Assembly: GCA_045114775.1 (NCBI GenBank)
Contig: JBGULC010000010.1
Location: 1-64,000 of the forward strand
Source: UBA3792 sp045114775
GTDB lineage: Bacteria; Bacillota; Clostridia; Christensenellales; CAG-138
Direction of reading: 5' to 3'
Length of the DNA: 64,000 nt
Shown here: one piece after another, positions 57,286 to 64,000 of the stretch
How positions within the stretch are numbered: the first letter of the stretch is position 1
How the letters are laid out: each line of letters starts with the position of its first letter
Made by a program: the position numbers and the translations under genes
The notes under the pieces: generated by a model
What the model was told of the DNA's origin: nothing
The model's input: the letters and a program-made list of their open reading frames with translations, nothing else
Database searches by the model: none

Positions 57286-58338
57286 CTATACGACGGACAG
57301 ATACGGCGTCGCGTTGAGGTCGAGCCCGTCGCGGCGTCCCTTCATCAAAAGATAGAATCCGGCGCTGCCGATCATGGCGGCATTGTCGGTGCAGTAGGTC
57401 CATTCGGGGCAGCAGAAGCGGATCCCCTTCTTCTTCGCCTTTTTTCGGAGCATTTCCCGGAGCGCCGCGTTTGCGGACACGCCGCCCGCAAGCACGAGCG
57501 TATCGGAGGCCGCACGGACCGCCTTGTCCGAGAGGATCGAGATGACCTCGTACTGAAAGCTTGCCGCGACGTCGGTGCGGTTCACTTCCCCGCCCTTCTG
57601 TTCGGCGGTGTGCAGCAGGTTGATGACCGCGGTTTTGAGCCCCGAAAAGCTCATGTCGAATTCGTCCTCGCGCTCGTTGAACGCGGAACGGAAGCGGAAC
57701 GCCTTCGGATCCCCGCTTTTCGCAAGCTTTTCAAGCTCCGGCCCGCCGGGATAGCAGAGCCCCAGAACGCGCGCGACCTTGTCGAACGCCTCGCCCGCCG
57801 CGTCGTCGCGCGTGCGGCCGATCAGCGTGCAGCGATCGTAATCGTGCACGCGTACGATGTGGCTGTGCCCGCCGGACGCGATCAGCGCGGTAAACGGCGG
57901 GGTAAGGTCCGGAAAGGTCAGGTAGTTTGCGGCGATGTGGCCCAAAATATGGTTCGTGCCGATCAACGGAAGGTTATACGCGAGCGCAAGGCCCTTTGCG
58001 TAGCTCACGCCGACGAGCAGCGCGCCGACAAGCCCCGGCCCGCAGGTAACCGCGATCGCGTCGATGTCCTGAAGCTCCATGTTTGCGTCTGAAAGCGCCT
58101 TTTCGACGACCGCGCCGATGCGCTCGACGTGGTTGCGGCTCGCAAGCTCCGGCACGACGCCGCCGTATTTTCGGTGCAGCGGGATCTGCGTGTGCACGAC
58201 GTTAGAAAGCACCGCGCGTCCGTCGCGGACGATCGCGCAGGCGGTCTCGTCGCAGGAGGTCTCAATCGCAAGGACCGTCGCATGACCGCATTCGATCAAA
58301 GCCGCCTGTTTTGCGGCGGCAAGCGATTCGTAGCTCAT
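57286..58338 (-). CDS. tsaD: tRNA N6-adenosine threonylcarbamoyltransferase
   Basis: Transfers the threonylcarbamoyl group to A37 of ANN-decoding tRNAs with TsaB and TsaE. The 350-residue ASKHA protein has LAIETSCDETACAIV, the metal-binding HILGHIAAN (two His), LIASGGHSHIV and SFSGLKTAVINLL. An extra 20 residues precede the usual start (frame begins MSYESLAAAK), but this start overlaps the previous gene by ATGA, so it is likely correct. Its partners tsaB/tsaE are not in the window. Confidence 0.96.
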   Translation of the reverse strand: MSYESLAAAKQAALIECGHATVLAIETSCDETACAIVRDGRAVLSNVVHTQIPLHRKYGGVVPELASRNHVERIGAVVEKALSDANMELQDIDAIAVTCGPGLVGALLVGVSYAKGLALAYNLPLIGTNHILGHIAANYLTFPDLTPPFTALIASGGHSHIVRVHDYDRCTLIGRTRDDAAGEAFDKVARVLGLCYPGGPELEKLAKSGDPKAFRFRSAFNEREDEFDMSFSGLKTAVINLLHTAEQKGGEVNRTDVAASFQYEVISILSDKAVRAASDTLVLAGGVSANAALREMLRKKAKKKGIRFCCPEWTYCTDNAAMIGSAGFYLLMKGRRDGLDLNATPYLSVV

Positions 58339-59678
58339 GCGTCCTCCTCCGGGGTATCGGGCTCGGCTTCCGCGCGCCCTTGGCTCCCCTGTGCAAGGGG
58401 AGCTGTCGAGGCTTCCGCGCGCCCTTGGCTCCCCTGTGCAAGGGGAGCTGTCGAGGCTCGCCGAGACTGAGGGGTTGTCCCCTCTCCCTCCGTCAGCCTT
58501 TGTTCCTCCGCTCCTGCATAATTTTCTGCAGGCATCGCCCCGTTCGCCGCGCCGGGATCGGACACCTCATCCGTCTCGCTCCGCTCGACACCTTCCCCTC
58601 GAGGGGAAGGCTTTTGGTCCGCGTCCGAGGCTTCCCCTTGAGGGGAAGCTGTCGCCGACAGGCGACTGATGAGGTGTTCTTTCTCTTCCGTTTCATCGGC
58701 CTCATCGCCCTGTCCCGGCAGGACGATCGGCTTCAGCTCGAGGGGCGCCGGATCGTCCTCCAGCGGCTCGCCGTTTTTCGCCCGGCGAAGGATCTCCTCG
58801 CGCCGGCTTTTCGGCGCGTTTCTGAGCTTATGCGCCAGCACGAGGTCCGGTCCCTTGATCGGCACCGGCTCGTTCGCGTCGCGCTCGATCACGACGACGT
58901 CCGCGACCGGCGACGGCTTGCCCTGCTTGCGCCACGCGAAGTGGATGAAGATCGCGACGAGCGTCGTCACGCCGACCTCCAGCACCACGCAGAGCGCGCA
59001 ACGTATCACGAGCGACGGGAAGATCGGCGTCAGGATGCGGATCATGTAGCTGTCGGCGTCGAGCACCCAGTTCAGCTCGTTCATCGCCGCGGGCGTCGAG
59101 CCGGCGGAGATGTACTGGAAGAGCGTCCTCGGGAAGATGATGAAATGGAACACCGTCCAGAAGCTTGAAAAGTCGAGAACCGCCCAGACCCCCAGGAACG
59201 CGAGGACGCCGCCGAACACGCCGCAGCCCCAAAGCAGCGCCGAGGACAGCAGCGCGCGGCGCTTGCCGTGCTCCATCAGCAGGAATCCGAACAGCATCGC
59301 CACGCCCGCGCCGATCGCGCCGTATTTTACGAACCATTCGAGCGAGAGCCAGAGCTCCTGGACCTCCGTCATGTGGATCTTTTCTTTCTCCGGCGAGAAC
59401 AGCTCGACCTCCTTTTCGACCGTACCGTCCGCCTTCTTTACGTCCGCGTAGATCTTGATGTCCGCGCGTTCGCCGCGCATATAGTCGAGCAGCGCCGTCG
59501 TCGCGCGGGACAGATCCGGCGTGTTCACGCCCGTTTCCGCGGAGACGTTCAGCTCCTTGAATTTCTTTTCGATCGAATCGCTGTCCCTGAGGATCAGCGA
59601 GACCGTGAAAAAGGCCGCGGAAAACAGCAGCACCAGCGTCGCGAAGATCGCGAGCAGCTTACCGAGTGTATTGCGCAT
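58335..59678 (-). CDS. DUF1461 (TIGR01906-like) membrane protein with repeat-derived C-terminal tail
   Basis: A 447-residue protein. Residues 1-255 are the DUF1461 core: helix 8-30, the family block LFSPEKEKIHMTEVQELW, and helices near 115-135, 145-170 and 215-245. A charged linker (VVIERDANEPVPIKG, EEILRRAKNGEPLEDD) leads to a tail from about residue 331 to the end. That tail is nothing but translated interspersed repeat: two tandem ASTAPLAQGSQGRAE units and segments such as ATASPQGEASDADQKPSPRGEG. The start overlaps no neighbour; its stop overlaps tsaD start by 4 bases. Function of DUF1461 unknown. Confidence 0.8.
   Translation of the reverse strand: MRNTLGKLLAIFATLVLLFSAAFFTVSLILRDSDSIEKKFKELNVSAETGVNTPDLSRATTALLDYMRGERADIKIYADVKKADGTVEKEVELFSPEKEKIHMTEVQELWLSLEWFVKYGAIGAGVAMLFGFLLMEHGKRRALLSSALLWGCGVFGGVLAFLGVWAVLDFSSFWTVFHFIIFPRTLFQYISAGSTPAAMNELNWVLDADSYMIRILTPIFPSLVIRCALCVVLEVGVTTLVAIFIHFAWRKQGKPSPVADVVVIERDANEPVPIKGPDLVLAHKLRNAPKSRREEILRRAKNGEPLEDDPAPLELKPIVLPGQGDEADETEEKEHLISRLSATASPQGEASDADQKPSPRGEGVERSETDEVSDPGAANGAMPAENYAGAEEQRLTEGEGTTPQSRRASTAPLAQGSQGRAEASTAPLAQGSQGRAEAEPDTPEEDA
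58366..58455. repeat. Two tandem 45-nt repeats inside the DUF1461 reading frame
   Basis: Identical 45-base units at 58366-58410 and 58411-58455, each containing CTCCCCTGTGCAAGGGGAGC (hairpin). Because 45 is divisible by three, the frame is kept. Confidence 0.88.
58561..58680. repeat. Interspersed palindromic repeat, copy R5, inside a coding frame
   Basis: Starts GACACCTCATCCGTC and ends CTGATGAGGTG; contains CTTCCCCTCGAGGGGAAG and GCTTCCCCTTGAGGGGAAGC and CTGTCGCCGACAG. Same family as R1-R3. Read through by the DUF1461 gene. Confidence 0.85.
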
Positions 59679-59687
59679 ACTGCCTCC

Positions 59688-61406
59688 TTACCGGTAAAAC
59701 GCATTGCCGCCGACGAATTCCCTTAATATGCTCGTGGGCGGGATCTCGTCCTCCACGGCGGCGTCCGAAATATAGTTCAGGAATTTGATGATGTTGATGA
59801 CCTCGTCATAGTTCGGGCTCGACGAATCGACGTCCTTCAAAAGCGGATAGATATGTTTTTTCAGCACCGCGAGCTCATAGACGAGCGAGGTGTTCATGAT
59901 CTCGTCCGCGCTCTCCTGATACGGGAAAATCCAGCGCTGTTCGCCGCGCTTGACCGAGTCCCACATGCCGAGCGTGCGCTCGATGGTCGCGCCGCGCGTG
60001 AGATAATCGCGCACCATGCGCCGAAGCAGCCGCACGTCGGTCGTCGGGATGCGGTTGTGGTCGTCGAGGTTCAGGGTCGTCAGCGCCGACACATAGAGCC
60101 TGAAGATCAGCTTCTTGTCGATCCGCGGGGTCAGAAGCTGCGGGTTCAGTCCGTGCAGGCCCTCGATGATCAGCATCGCGTCCTCCTTCATCTGCACGAA
60201 ATGCCCGATCATCTGCCGCGAGCCGGTCTTGAAATCGAAGTGCGGGATCTCGACCCGCTCGCCGTTCAGCAGCTTTTCGAGGTCGATGTTGAACTGCGGC
60301 ACGTCGATCATATTGATGTGCTCGTAGTCGATCTCGCCGTTCTCGTCCGGCTGAATATACTTGCGGTCGATGTAGTAATCGTCGAGCGAAAGAAGGATCG
60401 GCGTCCTGCCGAGCACTCTGAGCTGGGTTGCCACGCGGTTTGCGCTCGTCGTCTTGCCCGAGCTTGATGGTCCCGCGATCAGCACGGCGCGCGCGCCGCG
60501 GTTGACGATCTCGGTCGCGATCTCCGCGAATCTGCGCTCGTGCAGCGCTTCGTTGACGCGTATCAGCTCGCGCACGCTGCCGTTTTCGACCATGTCGTTG
60601 AGGTCCGCGACGCACCGGCAGTGCATGAGCTCGCCCCATTTGTCCGACCGCGCAAAGACCTTCGAAAGGTTCGGCATGTAGACGTAGCGCGTCGCCACGT
60701 CCGCGTCCGCCGTCGACGGCCGCAGCAAAAACAGTCCGCCGGGACGGTGCTGCAGGTCGAACACCTTTGCGTAGCCGGTACTCGGCAGCATCTCGCCGTA
60801 GAAGTAATCCGCGTAGTCGCCGTGCTGGTACACGTCGAAGTACGTGAACTGCCGCCAGCGGAGAAGCCGCACCTTGTCGGCCTGCCCGTCGCGCTCGAAG
60901 AGCTCGATCGCCTCGTCGATGTCGAGGCGCTTGCGGGTCAGCGGATAATCCGCTTCGACGATCTCGCGCATCTTTCCGCGCACCGTCTCCACGTCGTCCG
61001 GCGTGAACTGCGGCTCCAGATCCACCGAAATGTCGATCGACGGACCGATCGCGTAATTCACCTTGCAGTGCGCCTGCGGAAACAGCTCGCGCATGGCAAG
61101 GAAGAAGATATAGATGATCGTGCGCTCGTAGATCGCGCGGCCGCGGCTCTCCTCGTAGCGGATCAGCTTGACCTCGCCGCCGCCCTTGCGGATCGCCTTG
61201 CGCATCCGGAAGGTCGTGAGGTTATCCCCCTGCTGCTCCTTTTCGCGCATCGGGATATAGTTCAGCGTGAATACCTCGCCAGCGATGTCCGCCGCGATCG
61301 GCCGCGTTTTCAGGCTCTCGGTGTCGAGCCCGAGCCGGCGCACGATGTCCAGAAGGCTTTCGCCCGCGTGTACCTCTGTCGCAATGCCGTTGACTGTGAT
61401 CTGCAT
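59688..61406 (-). CDS. Uridine kinase-like protein with TGS and ThrRS-SAD domains
   Basis: A 572-residue protein. A TGS domain (ITVNGIATEVHAGESLLDIV) is followed by a threonyl-tRNA-synthetase-like second additional domain (about 60-200, with VNYAIGPSIDISVDL), then a P-loop uridine/phosphoribulokinase domain with GPSSSGKTT near 305 and LSLDDYYIDRKY after it. Such fused kinases are common in Clostridia and are annotated as nucleoside kinases; the synthetase-type domains may bind nucleotide or RNA. GGGGGTAAG precedes the ATG at 61406; 5 bases follow the ppaC stop. Substrate unproven. Confidence 0.88.
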   Translation of the reverse strand: MQITVNGIATEVHAGESLLDIVRRLGLDTESLKTRPIAADIAGEVFTLNYIPMREKEQQGDNLTTFRMRKAIRKGGGEVKLIRYEESRGRAIYERTIIYIFFLAMRELFPQAHCKVNYAIGPSIDISVDLEPQFTPDDVETVRGKMREIVEADYPLTRKRLDIDEAIELFERDGQADKVRLLRWRQFTYFDVYQHGDYADYFYGEMLPSTGYAKVFDLQHRPGGLFLLRPSTADADVATRYVYMPNLSKVFARSDKWGELMHCRCVADLNDMVENGSVRELIRVNEALHERRFAEIATEIVNRGARAVLIAGPSSSGKTTSANRVATQLRVLGRTPILLSLDDYYIDRKYIQPDENGEIDYEHINMIDVPQFNIDLEKLLNGERVEIPHFDFKTGSRQMIGHFVQMKEDAMLIIEGLHGLNPQLLTPRIDKKLIFRLYVSALTTLNLDDHNRIPTTDVRLLRRMVRDYLTRGATIERTLGMWDSVKRGEQRWIFPYQESADEIMNTSLVYELAVLKKHIYPLLKDVDSSSPNYDEVINIIKFLNYISDAAVEDEIPPTSILREFVGGNAFYR

Positions 61407-61411
61407 AAATC

Positions 61412-63034
61412 TTACCCCCAAAGTACGGATAGTGCCGGGACGATCTGCTTTTTACGCGAGAGCACGCCCGGAAGAAATACGGTGTTGTCCTTGACCTTGA
61501 CGTTGAACGCCTCCTCGACCGTGTCGACGTCGCCGACGGAGAGCAGTACCGTGCCCTCCTTCAGAACGTCGGTCAGCATCAGCAGCAGCATATCGAACTC
61601 GCGTTCCTGCTTAACCTGCTCCATGACGGTAAGGAATTCGTCGCGCCGCCCGAGCAGCTCCGCCGAGTCGATGCAGTTGATCTGCCCGATGCCGATCTTG
61701 TGCCCGGCGATCACGAAATGCTTGAAATCGGAGAGCAGCATCTTTCTCGCGTCTGTGCCGTGCGCGGCGGACGGCGTGAAGATATCGCGGCCCAGCTCGT
61801 CGAGCGCAACGCCCGCGATCGCCGCCATGCGCTCCGCCATCACGCGATCGCGCGGGGTCGCCGTCGGAGACTTGAAAAAGATCGTGTCGGAAACGATGCC
61901 GCAGGCCAGAAGCCCCGCGATCCTCTGGTTCGGCATGATGCCGCGTTCCTGGAACATCGAGGCGACGATCGTGCAGGTCGCGCCGACCGGCTCGTTCCGC
62001 ACATAGATCGGGGCGCCGGTCTGCACGTCGGCCAGGCGGTGGTGGTCGATGATCGCCAGGATCTCCGCTTCGCCGAGTCCGTCGACCGATTGGCTCAGCT
62101 CGTTGTGGTCGACCAGCACGACCTGCTTGCGGTTCGGCCGCAGCAGGTGAAACCGCGAAAGCGTGCCGACCACGCGGTCGTTCTCGTCCAGGATCGGATA
62201 GCTGCGGAAACGCGATTTCAGCGTCTGCTCGCGCACGTCGTCCAGATAGTCGTTCAGGTGAAACGCCACGGGCTCGGTCTTCGGCAGGATGCGCTCGACC
62301 GGTACGGACTGGATGATCAGCCGCGCCGCGCGGTACGCGTCGTACGGAGTCGTGACGATCACGGTCCCCTCCGCATGCTCGAGGATCGACGGGTCGATCT
62401 CGGCGCCGCAGATCACGATGCACGCGGCCTTCGCCGTAAGCGCGGCCTCTAAAACCTTCGGATCGCTGCCGGTCACGACGATCATGCCGCTGCGGAAGGC
62501 GTACGTCTCGCCGTTCTGCGGGACGGCGATCAATAGCTTGCCGGAGAGCGCGGTGACCGCGCTGTTGTGGTCCCAAAGCTGCCCGTCGAGGTTCGAAACA
62601 AGGTTGAACAGCGGAATGTCAGATAGCTCCGGCGTTTCGGAGGATTCGAGATCGAAGTTCGCGATGTCGCCGGTGGTGACCATGCCGAGGAGCTTTTCGT
62701 CCTCTCCGACGACCGGCAGGAACGTCGCCTGCCCGTCGCCCTTCAGCATCGTTTCCCACGCGCGGCGCACCGTGACCGCCGAGGATAGTACCGGCGGACG
62801 GTCGAAGTTCAGGTCCTTCACCTGCGTGCAGACGTTGTAGATCCGCTCCGGCGCGGGCATGCCGAAGCGCTCCAGAATATGCGTCGTCTCGTCGCTCAGA
62901 GTGCCGAGCCGCGCCGCCGTATAGCGGCGATCGCCCAGCGCGTTCATCAGCGCCGCGTACGCGATCGCGGAAACGATCGAATCGGTATCCGGGTTCTTGT
63001 GTCCGGTGACATAGATGGGATTCGCTGCGTCCAT
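61412..63034 (-). CDS. ppaC: Manganese-dependent inorganic pyrophosphatase with CBS and DRTGG domains
   Basis: Hydrolyses pyrophosphate to phosphate in the cytosol. A 540-residue family II PPase: GHKNPDTDSI at the N-terminus, VDHNE and IDHHRLAD for metal binding (DHH motif), and the C-terminal DHHA2 domain ending SRKKQIVPAL. Between the two parts of the DHH domain are a CBS pair (FLPVVGEDEKLLGMVTTGDIA; YPILDENDRVVGTLSRF) and a DRTGG domain, giving adenine-nucleotide regulation. The catalytic metal is Mn, and the manganese-riboswitch exporter is divergently transcribed next to it. Confidence 0.94.
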   Translation of the reverse strand: MDAANPIYVTGHKNPDTDSIVSAIAYAALMNALGDRRYTAARLGTLSDETTHILERFGMPAPERIYNVCTQVKDLNFDRPPVLSSAVTVRRAWETMLKGDGQATFLPVVGEDEKLLGMVTTGDIANFDLESSETPELSDIPLFNLVSNLDGQLWDHNSAVTALSGKLLIAVPQNGETYAFRSGMIVVTGSDPKVLEAALTAKAACIVICGAEIDPSILEHAEGTVIVTTPYDAYRAARLIIQSVPVERILPKTEPVAFHLNDYLDDVREQTLKSRFRSYPILDENDRVVGTLSRFHLLRPNRKQVVLVDHNELSQSVDGLGEAEILAIIDHHRLADVQTGAPIYVRNEPVGATCTIVASMFQERGIMPNQRIAGLLACGIVSDTIFFKSPTATPRDRVMAERMAAIAGVALDELGRDIFTPSAAHGTDARKMLLSDFKHFVIAGHKIGIGQINCIDSAELLGRRDEFLTVMEQVKQEREFDMLLLMLTDVLKEGTVLLSVGDVDTVEEAFNVKVKDNTVFLPGVLSRKKQIVPALSVLWG

Positions 63035-63073
63035 ACCGTTCCCCTTTCAAGTACAGATAAAAATCCAGTTTTG

Positions 63074-63102
63074 ATTATAACAGATAATCTGTCGATTTTC
63101 CA
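63074..63102 (-). promoter_or_regulatory. Promoter of the ppaC operon with internal palindrome
   Basis: Minus strand TGGAAA (63102-63097), 17-base spacer, perfect TATAAT (63079-63074). The spacer holds the 13-base palindrome ACAGATAATCTGT (63080-63092). Confidence 0.72.
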
Positions 63103-63112
63103 CAATTCGTTC

Positions 63113-63141
63113 TTGACGTTTGATAAAAATTTACATATAAT
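63113..63141 (+). promoter_or_regulatory. Promoter of the manganese riboswitch transcript
   Basis: TTGACG (63113-63118), 17-base spacer, perfect TATAAT (63136-63141). The transcript would begin at about 63148, the first base of the aptamer. Its -35 box is 11 bases from that of the divergent ppaC promoter. Confidence 0.85.
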
Positions 63142-63147
63142 ATCCCC

Positions 63148-63236
63148 GTAAAAGGGAGTAGCCGACGCGAAAGCGTGGCCTGCGGCGTCAGCACGGAGAG
63201 GATCCCGCTGCCGGTCGGAAATGTGCGAGACTTTTA
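63148..63236 (+). promoter_or_regulatory. Manganese (yybP-ykoY) riboswitch
   Basis: AAAAGGGAGTAGC opens and GAGACTTTT closes the aptamer; P1 pairs AAAAG (63150-63154) with CTTTT (63231-63235). Inside are GCGTCAGCACGG and GCTGCCGGTCGG, matching the two metal-binding loops of the yybP-ykoY family. Manganese binding should turn the downstream gene on. Confidence 0.9.
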
Positions 63237-63268
63237 TGCAGTGTTTTGTGTGCATAGAGGTCTCTTTT
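63227..63268 (+). terminator. Riboswitch-controlled terminator
   Basis: GAGACTTTTATGCA (63227-63240) pairs over 14 positions, including two G-U pairs, with TGCATAGAGGTCTC (63251-63264), followed by TTTT. Its 5' strand includes the 3' strand of aptamer P1, so the two are exclusive. Confidence 0.88.
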
Positions 63269-63518
63269 CATTTGCTGAAAAACTGCGTTTTTCAGCAAGC
63301 TCTCTCGGCGTCTGCCTAAAACGCCATGCGTTTTCGGGCGGCAGCCGTCGCAAGGAGTAAAATCCGCCGCGCATGTCGCCGGATTTTACGGATTTGTGCT
63401 CCGCACTTTTCCGCTGCTTTCGTGCGTGCGTTTACTACGCACCTGCGATACTCGCCGGAAACCGTTTTCCGGTCTGTCGGTCTCGATCATTCTGCTCTCG
63501 TATGAAAGGAAGGTATTT
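63269..63518 (+). other. Long structured 5' leader after the riboswitch, no gene
   Basis: About 250 bases with a series of stable hairpins: TTGCTGAAAAAC/GTTTTTCAGCAA, GTAAAATCCG/CGGATTTTAC (about 63356-63392), GTGCGT/ACGCAC and CCGGAAAACGG-type. None has a U-run. No coding frame with a ribosome site is seen before 63519. Confidence 0.6.
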
Positions 63519-64000
63519 ATGAGTTTTTCCGTTCCCGATTCGCTTTTCTGGACGATCGTTCTGTTCATCGTCGGGCTGGGTCTCATCTGCATCGCGGGCG
63601 ACAAGTTCGTCGACGCGGCGGTCGCGATCGCAAAGCGTTTGAAGATCCCCGAGATCGTCGTCGGCGCGACGATCGTTTCGCTCGGCACCACGCTGCCGGA
63701 GATCCTCGTCTCCTCCACGGCGGCGCTCGGCAGCGCGCAGTCCCCCGAGATCAGCGTGGGCAACGCGCTGGGCAGCATCATCTGCAACACGGCGCTGATT
63801 GCGGGCGTCGGACAGCTCATGCGTCCGACCAAGGAGGTCAAGTCGAAGTCGGTCGCGTGGCGCATGCTCTTCTTCGTCGCGACGGCCGCCGTGCTGTTTC
63901 TGACCGTGCTCTTCACGCCGGAACGCGATTTCATCAACAAGAACGGCGTCACGGAGCACGCCGTGGGCACGATCATCCGCGTGATCGGCATTGCGCTGAT
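63519..64000 (+). CDS. CaCA-family cation exchanger (predicted Mn exporter), C-terminus cut by window
   Basis: The first 160 residues of a YrbG/NCX-type exchanger. The alpha-1 repeat is intact: GATIVSLGTTLPEILVSSTAALG with the GTTLPE metal motif and VGNALGSIICNTALI. The first helix (VLFIVGLGLICIAGDKFVDAAV) follows a short N-terminus. Members usually exchange Na or H for Ca; the manganese riboswitch in the leader argues for Mn efflux. AAAGGAAGG precedes the ATG. The second half lies beyond base 64000. Confidence 0.9.
   Translation, partial: MSFSVPDSLFWTIVLFIVGLGLICIAGDKFVDAAVAIAKRLKIPEIVVGATIVSLGTTLPEILVSSTAALGSAQSPEISVGNALGSIICNTALIAGVGQLMRPTKEVKSKSVAWRMLFFVATAAVLFLTVLFTPERDFINKNGVTEHAVGTIIRVIGIAL

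Noticed and set aside
1..64000. tRNA, rRNA, prophage or transposase genes
   Set aside because: None recognised on either strand; I cannot run a covariance search, so a divergent small RNA gene could be missed.

Overview
The window looks like chromosomal DNA from an anaerobic, high-GC member of the Clostridia (Bacillota), probably an uncultured gut or rumen lineage. The reasons are the B12-dependent glutamate mutase / methylaspartate genes, spmA/spmB spore-maturation genes, family-II pyrophosphatase, lipoprotein-rich gene content, SAM-I and manganese riboswitches, a CIRCE operator, and a very uniform vegetative promoter type (TTGNNN, 17-base spacer, TATNNT). No phage, transposase, CRISPR array, rRNA or tRNA was seen. 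The genus cannot be told from the sequence.

Layout. 1-6.3 kb, all minus: the N-terminal part of a peptide-type ABC substrate-binding lipoprotein, a membrane protein, a CPBP protease, an AAA/CYTH fusion, a SpoU methylase, ribosomal protein L28 and TrmL. 6.4-8.3 kb, plus: a VanW protein with a promoter almost touching its start codon. 8.4-16.1 kb, minus: a five-gene operon (class B PBP, murG, HEAT-RNA methylase, metG, tatD). 16.2-21.3 kb, plus: spmAB, a HerA-like ATPase, a zinc-ribbon/DUF1653 protein, a SAM-I riboswitch with no obvious met gene, and an amidase lipoprotein. 21.4-30.8 kb: free-Met-R-sulfoxide reductase, a PIG-L-like/NAGPA fusion, a beta-helix lipoprotein with 39-nt repeats, a dead lipoprotein gene, PepF, a WYL-regulator-like fragment and a lipoprotein behind 11-bp-phased direct repeats. 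31-37 kb: an aquaporin, two paralogous secreted endonuclease I genes with near-identical leaders (one ending in a dockerin), and a broken BspA-type gene between them. 37-42 kb: a zinc-ribbon membrane protein divergent from three tandem TIM44-like/zinc-ribbon paralogues. 42-49 kb: htpG under CIRCE, a MATE-HATPase fusion, TspO, a frameshifted sigma-70-like gene, a flavodoxin-fold reductase and a small XRE regulator divergent from two small genes. 49.5-54.3 kb: glmS-glmL-glmE-mal. 54.4-63 kb: a PatB-type aminotransferase, then a five-gene operon (ppaC, TGS-uridine kinase, DUF1461 protein, tsaD, MATE). 63.1-64 kb: a manganese (yybP-ykoY) riboswitch driving a CaCA-type exchanger cut by the window end.

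How the parts work together. The glm/mal operon converts glutamate through 3-methylaspartate to mesaconate for energy. Murein work is represented by PBP, MurG, VanW and the amidase; translation by MetG, L28, TsaD and three RNA methylases. The manganese-dependent pyrophosphatase and the manganese-riboswitch exporter share one divergent intergenic region. A family of imperfect palindromic repeats is scattered through 47-59 kb and has entered one reading frame, forming a protein tail.

Most notable: (i) strong promoters lying 6-8 bases before the ATG, suggesting leaderless mRNAs; (ii) a TTTACAACTCTG-type operator shared at 16 of 17 bases by two distant loci; (iii) a MATE transporter fused to an RsbW-like ATPase; (iv) nuclease paralogues of which one lost its metal-binding Glu, plus a deletion remnant of a third gene with the same C-terminal module; (v) several freshly broken genes, including a sigma factor shifted in a G7 tract.
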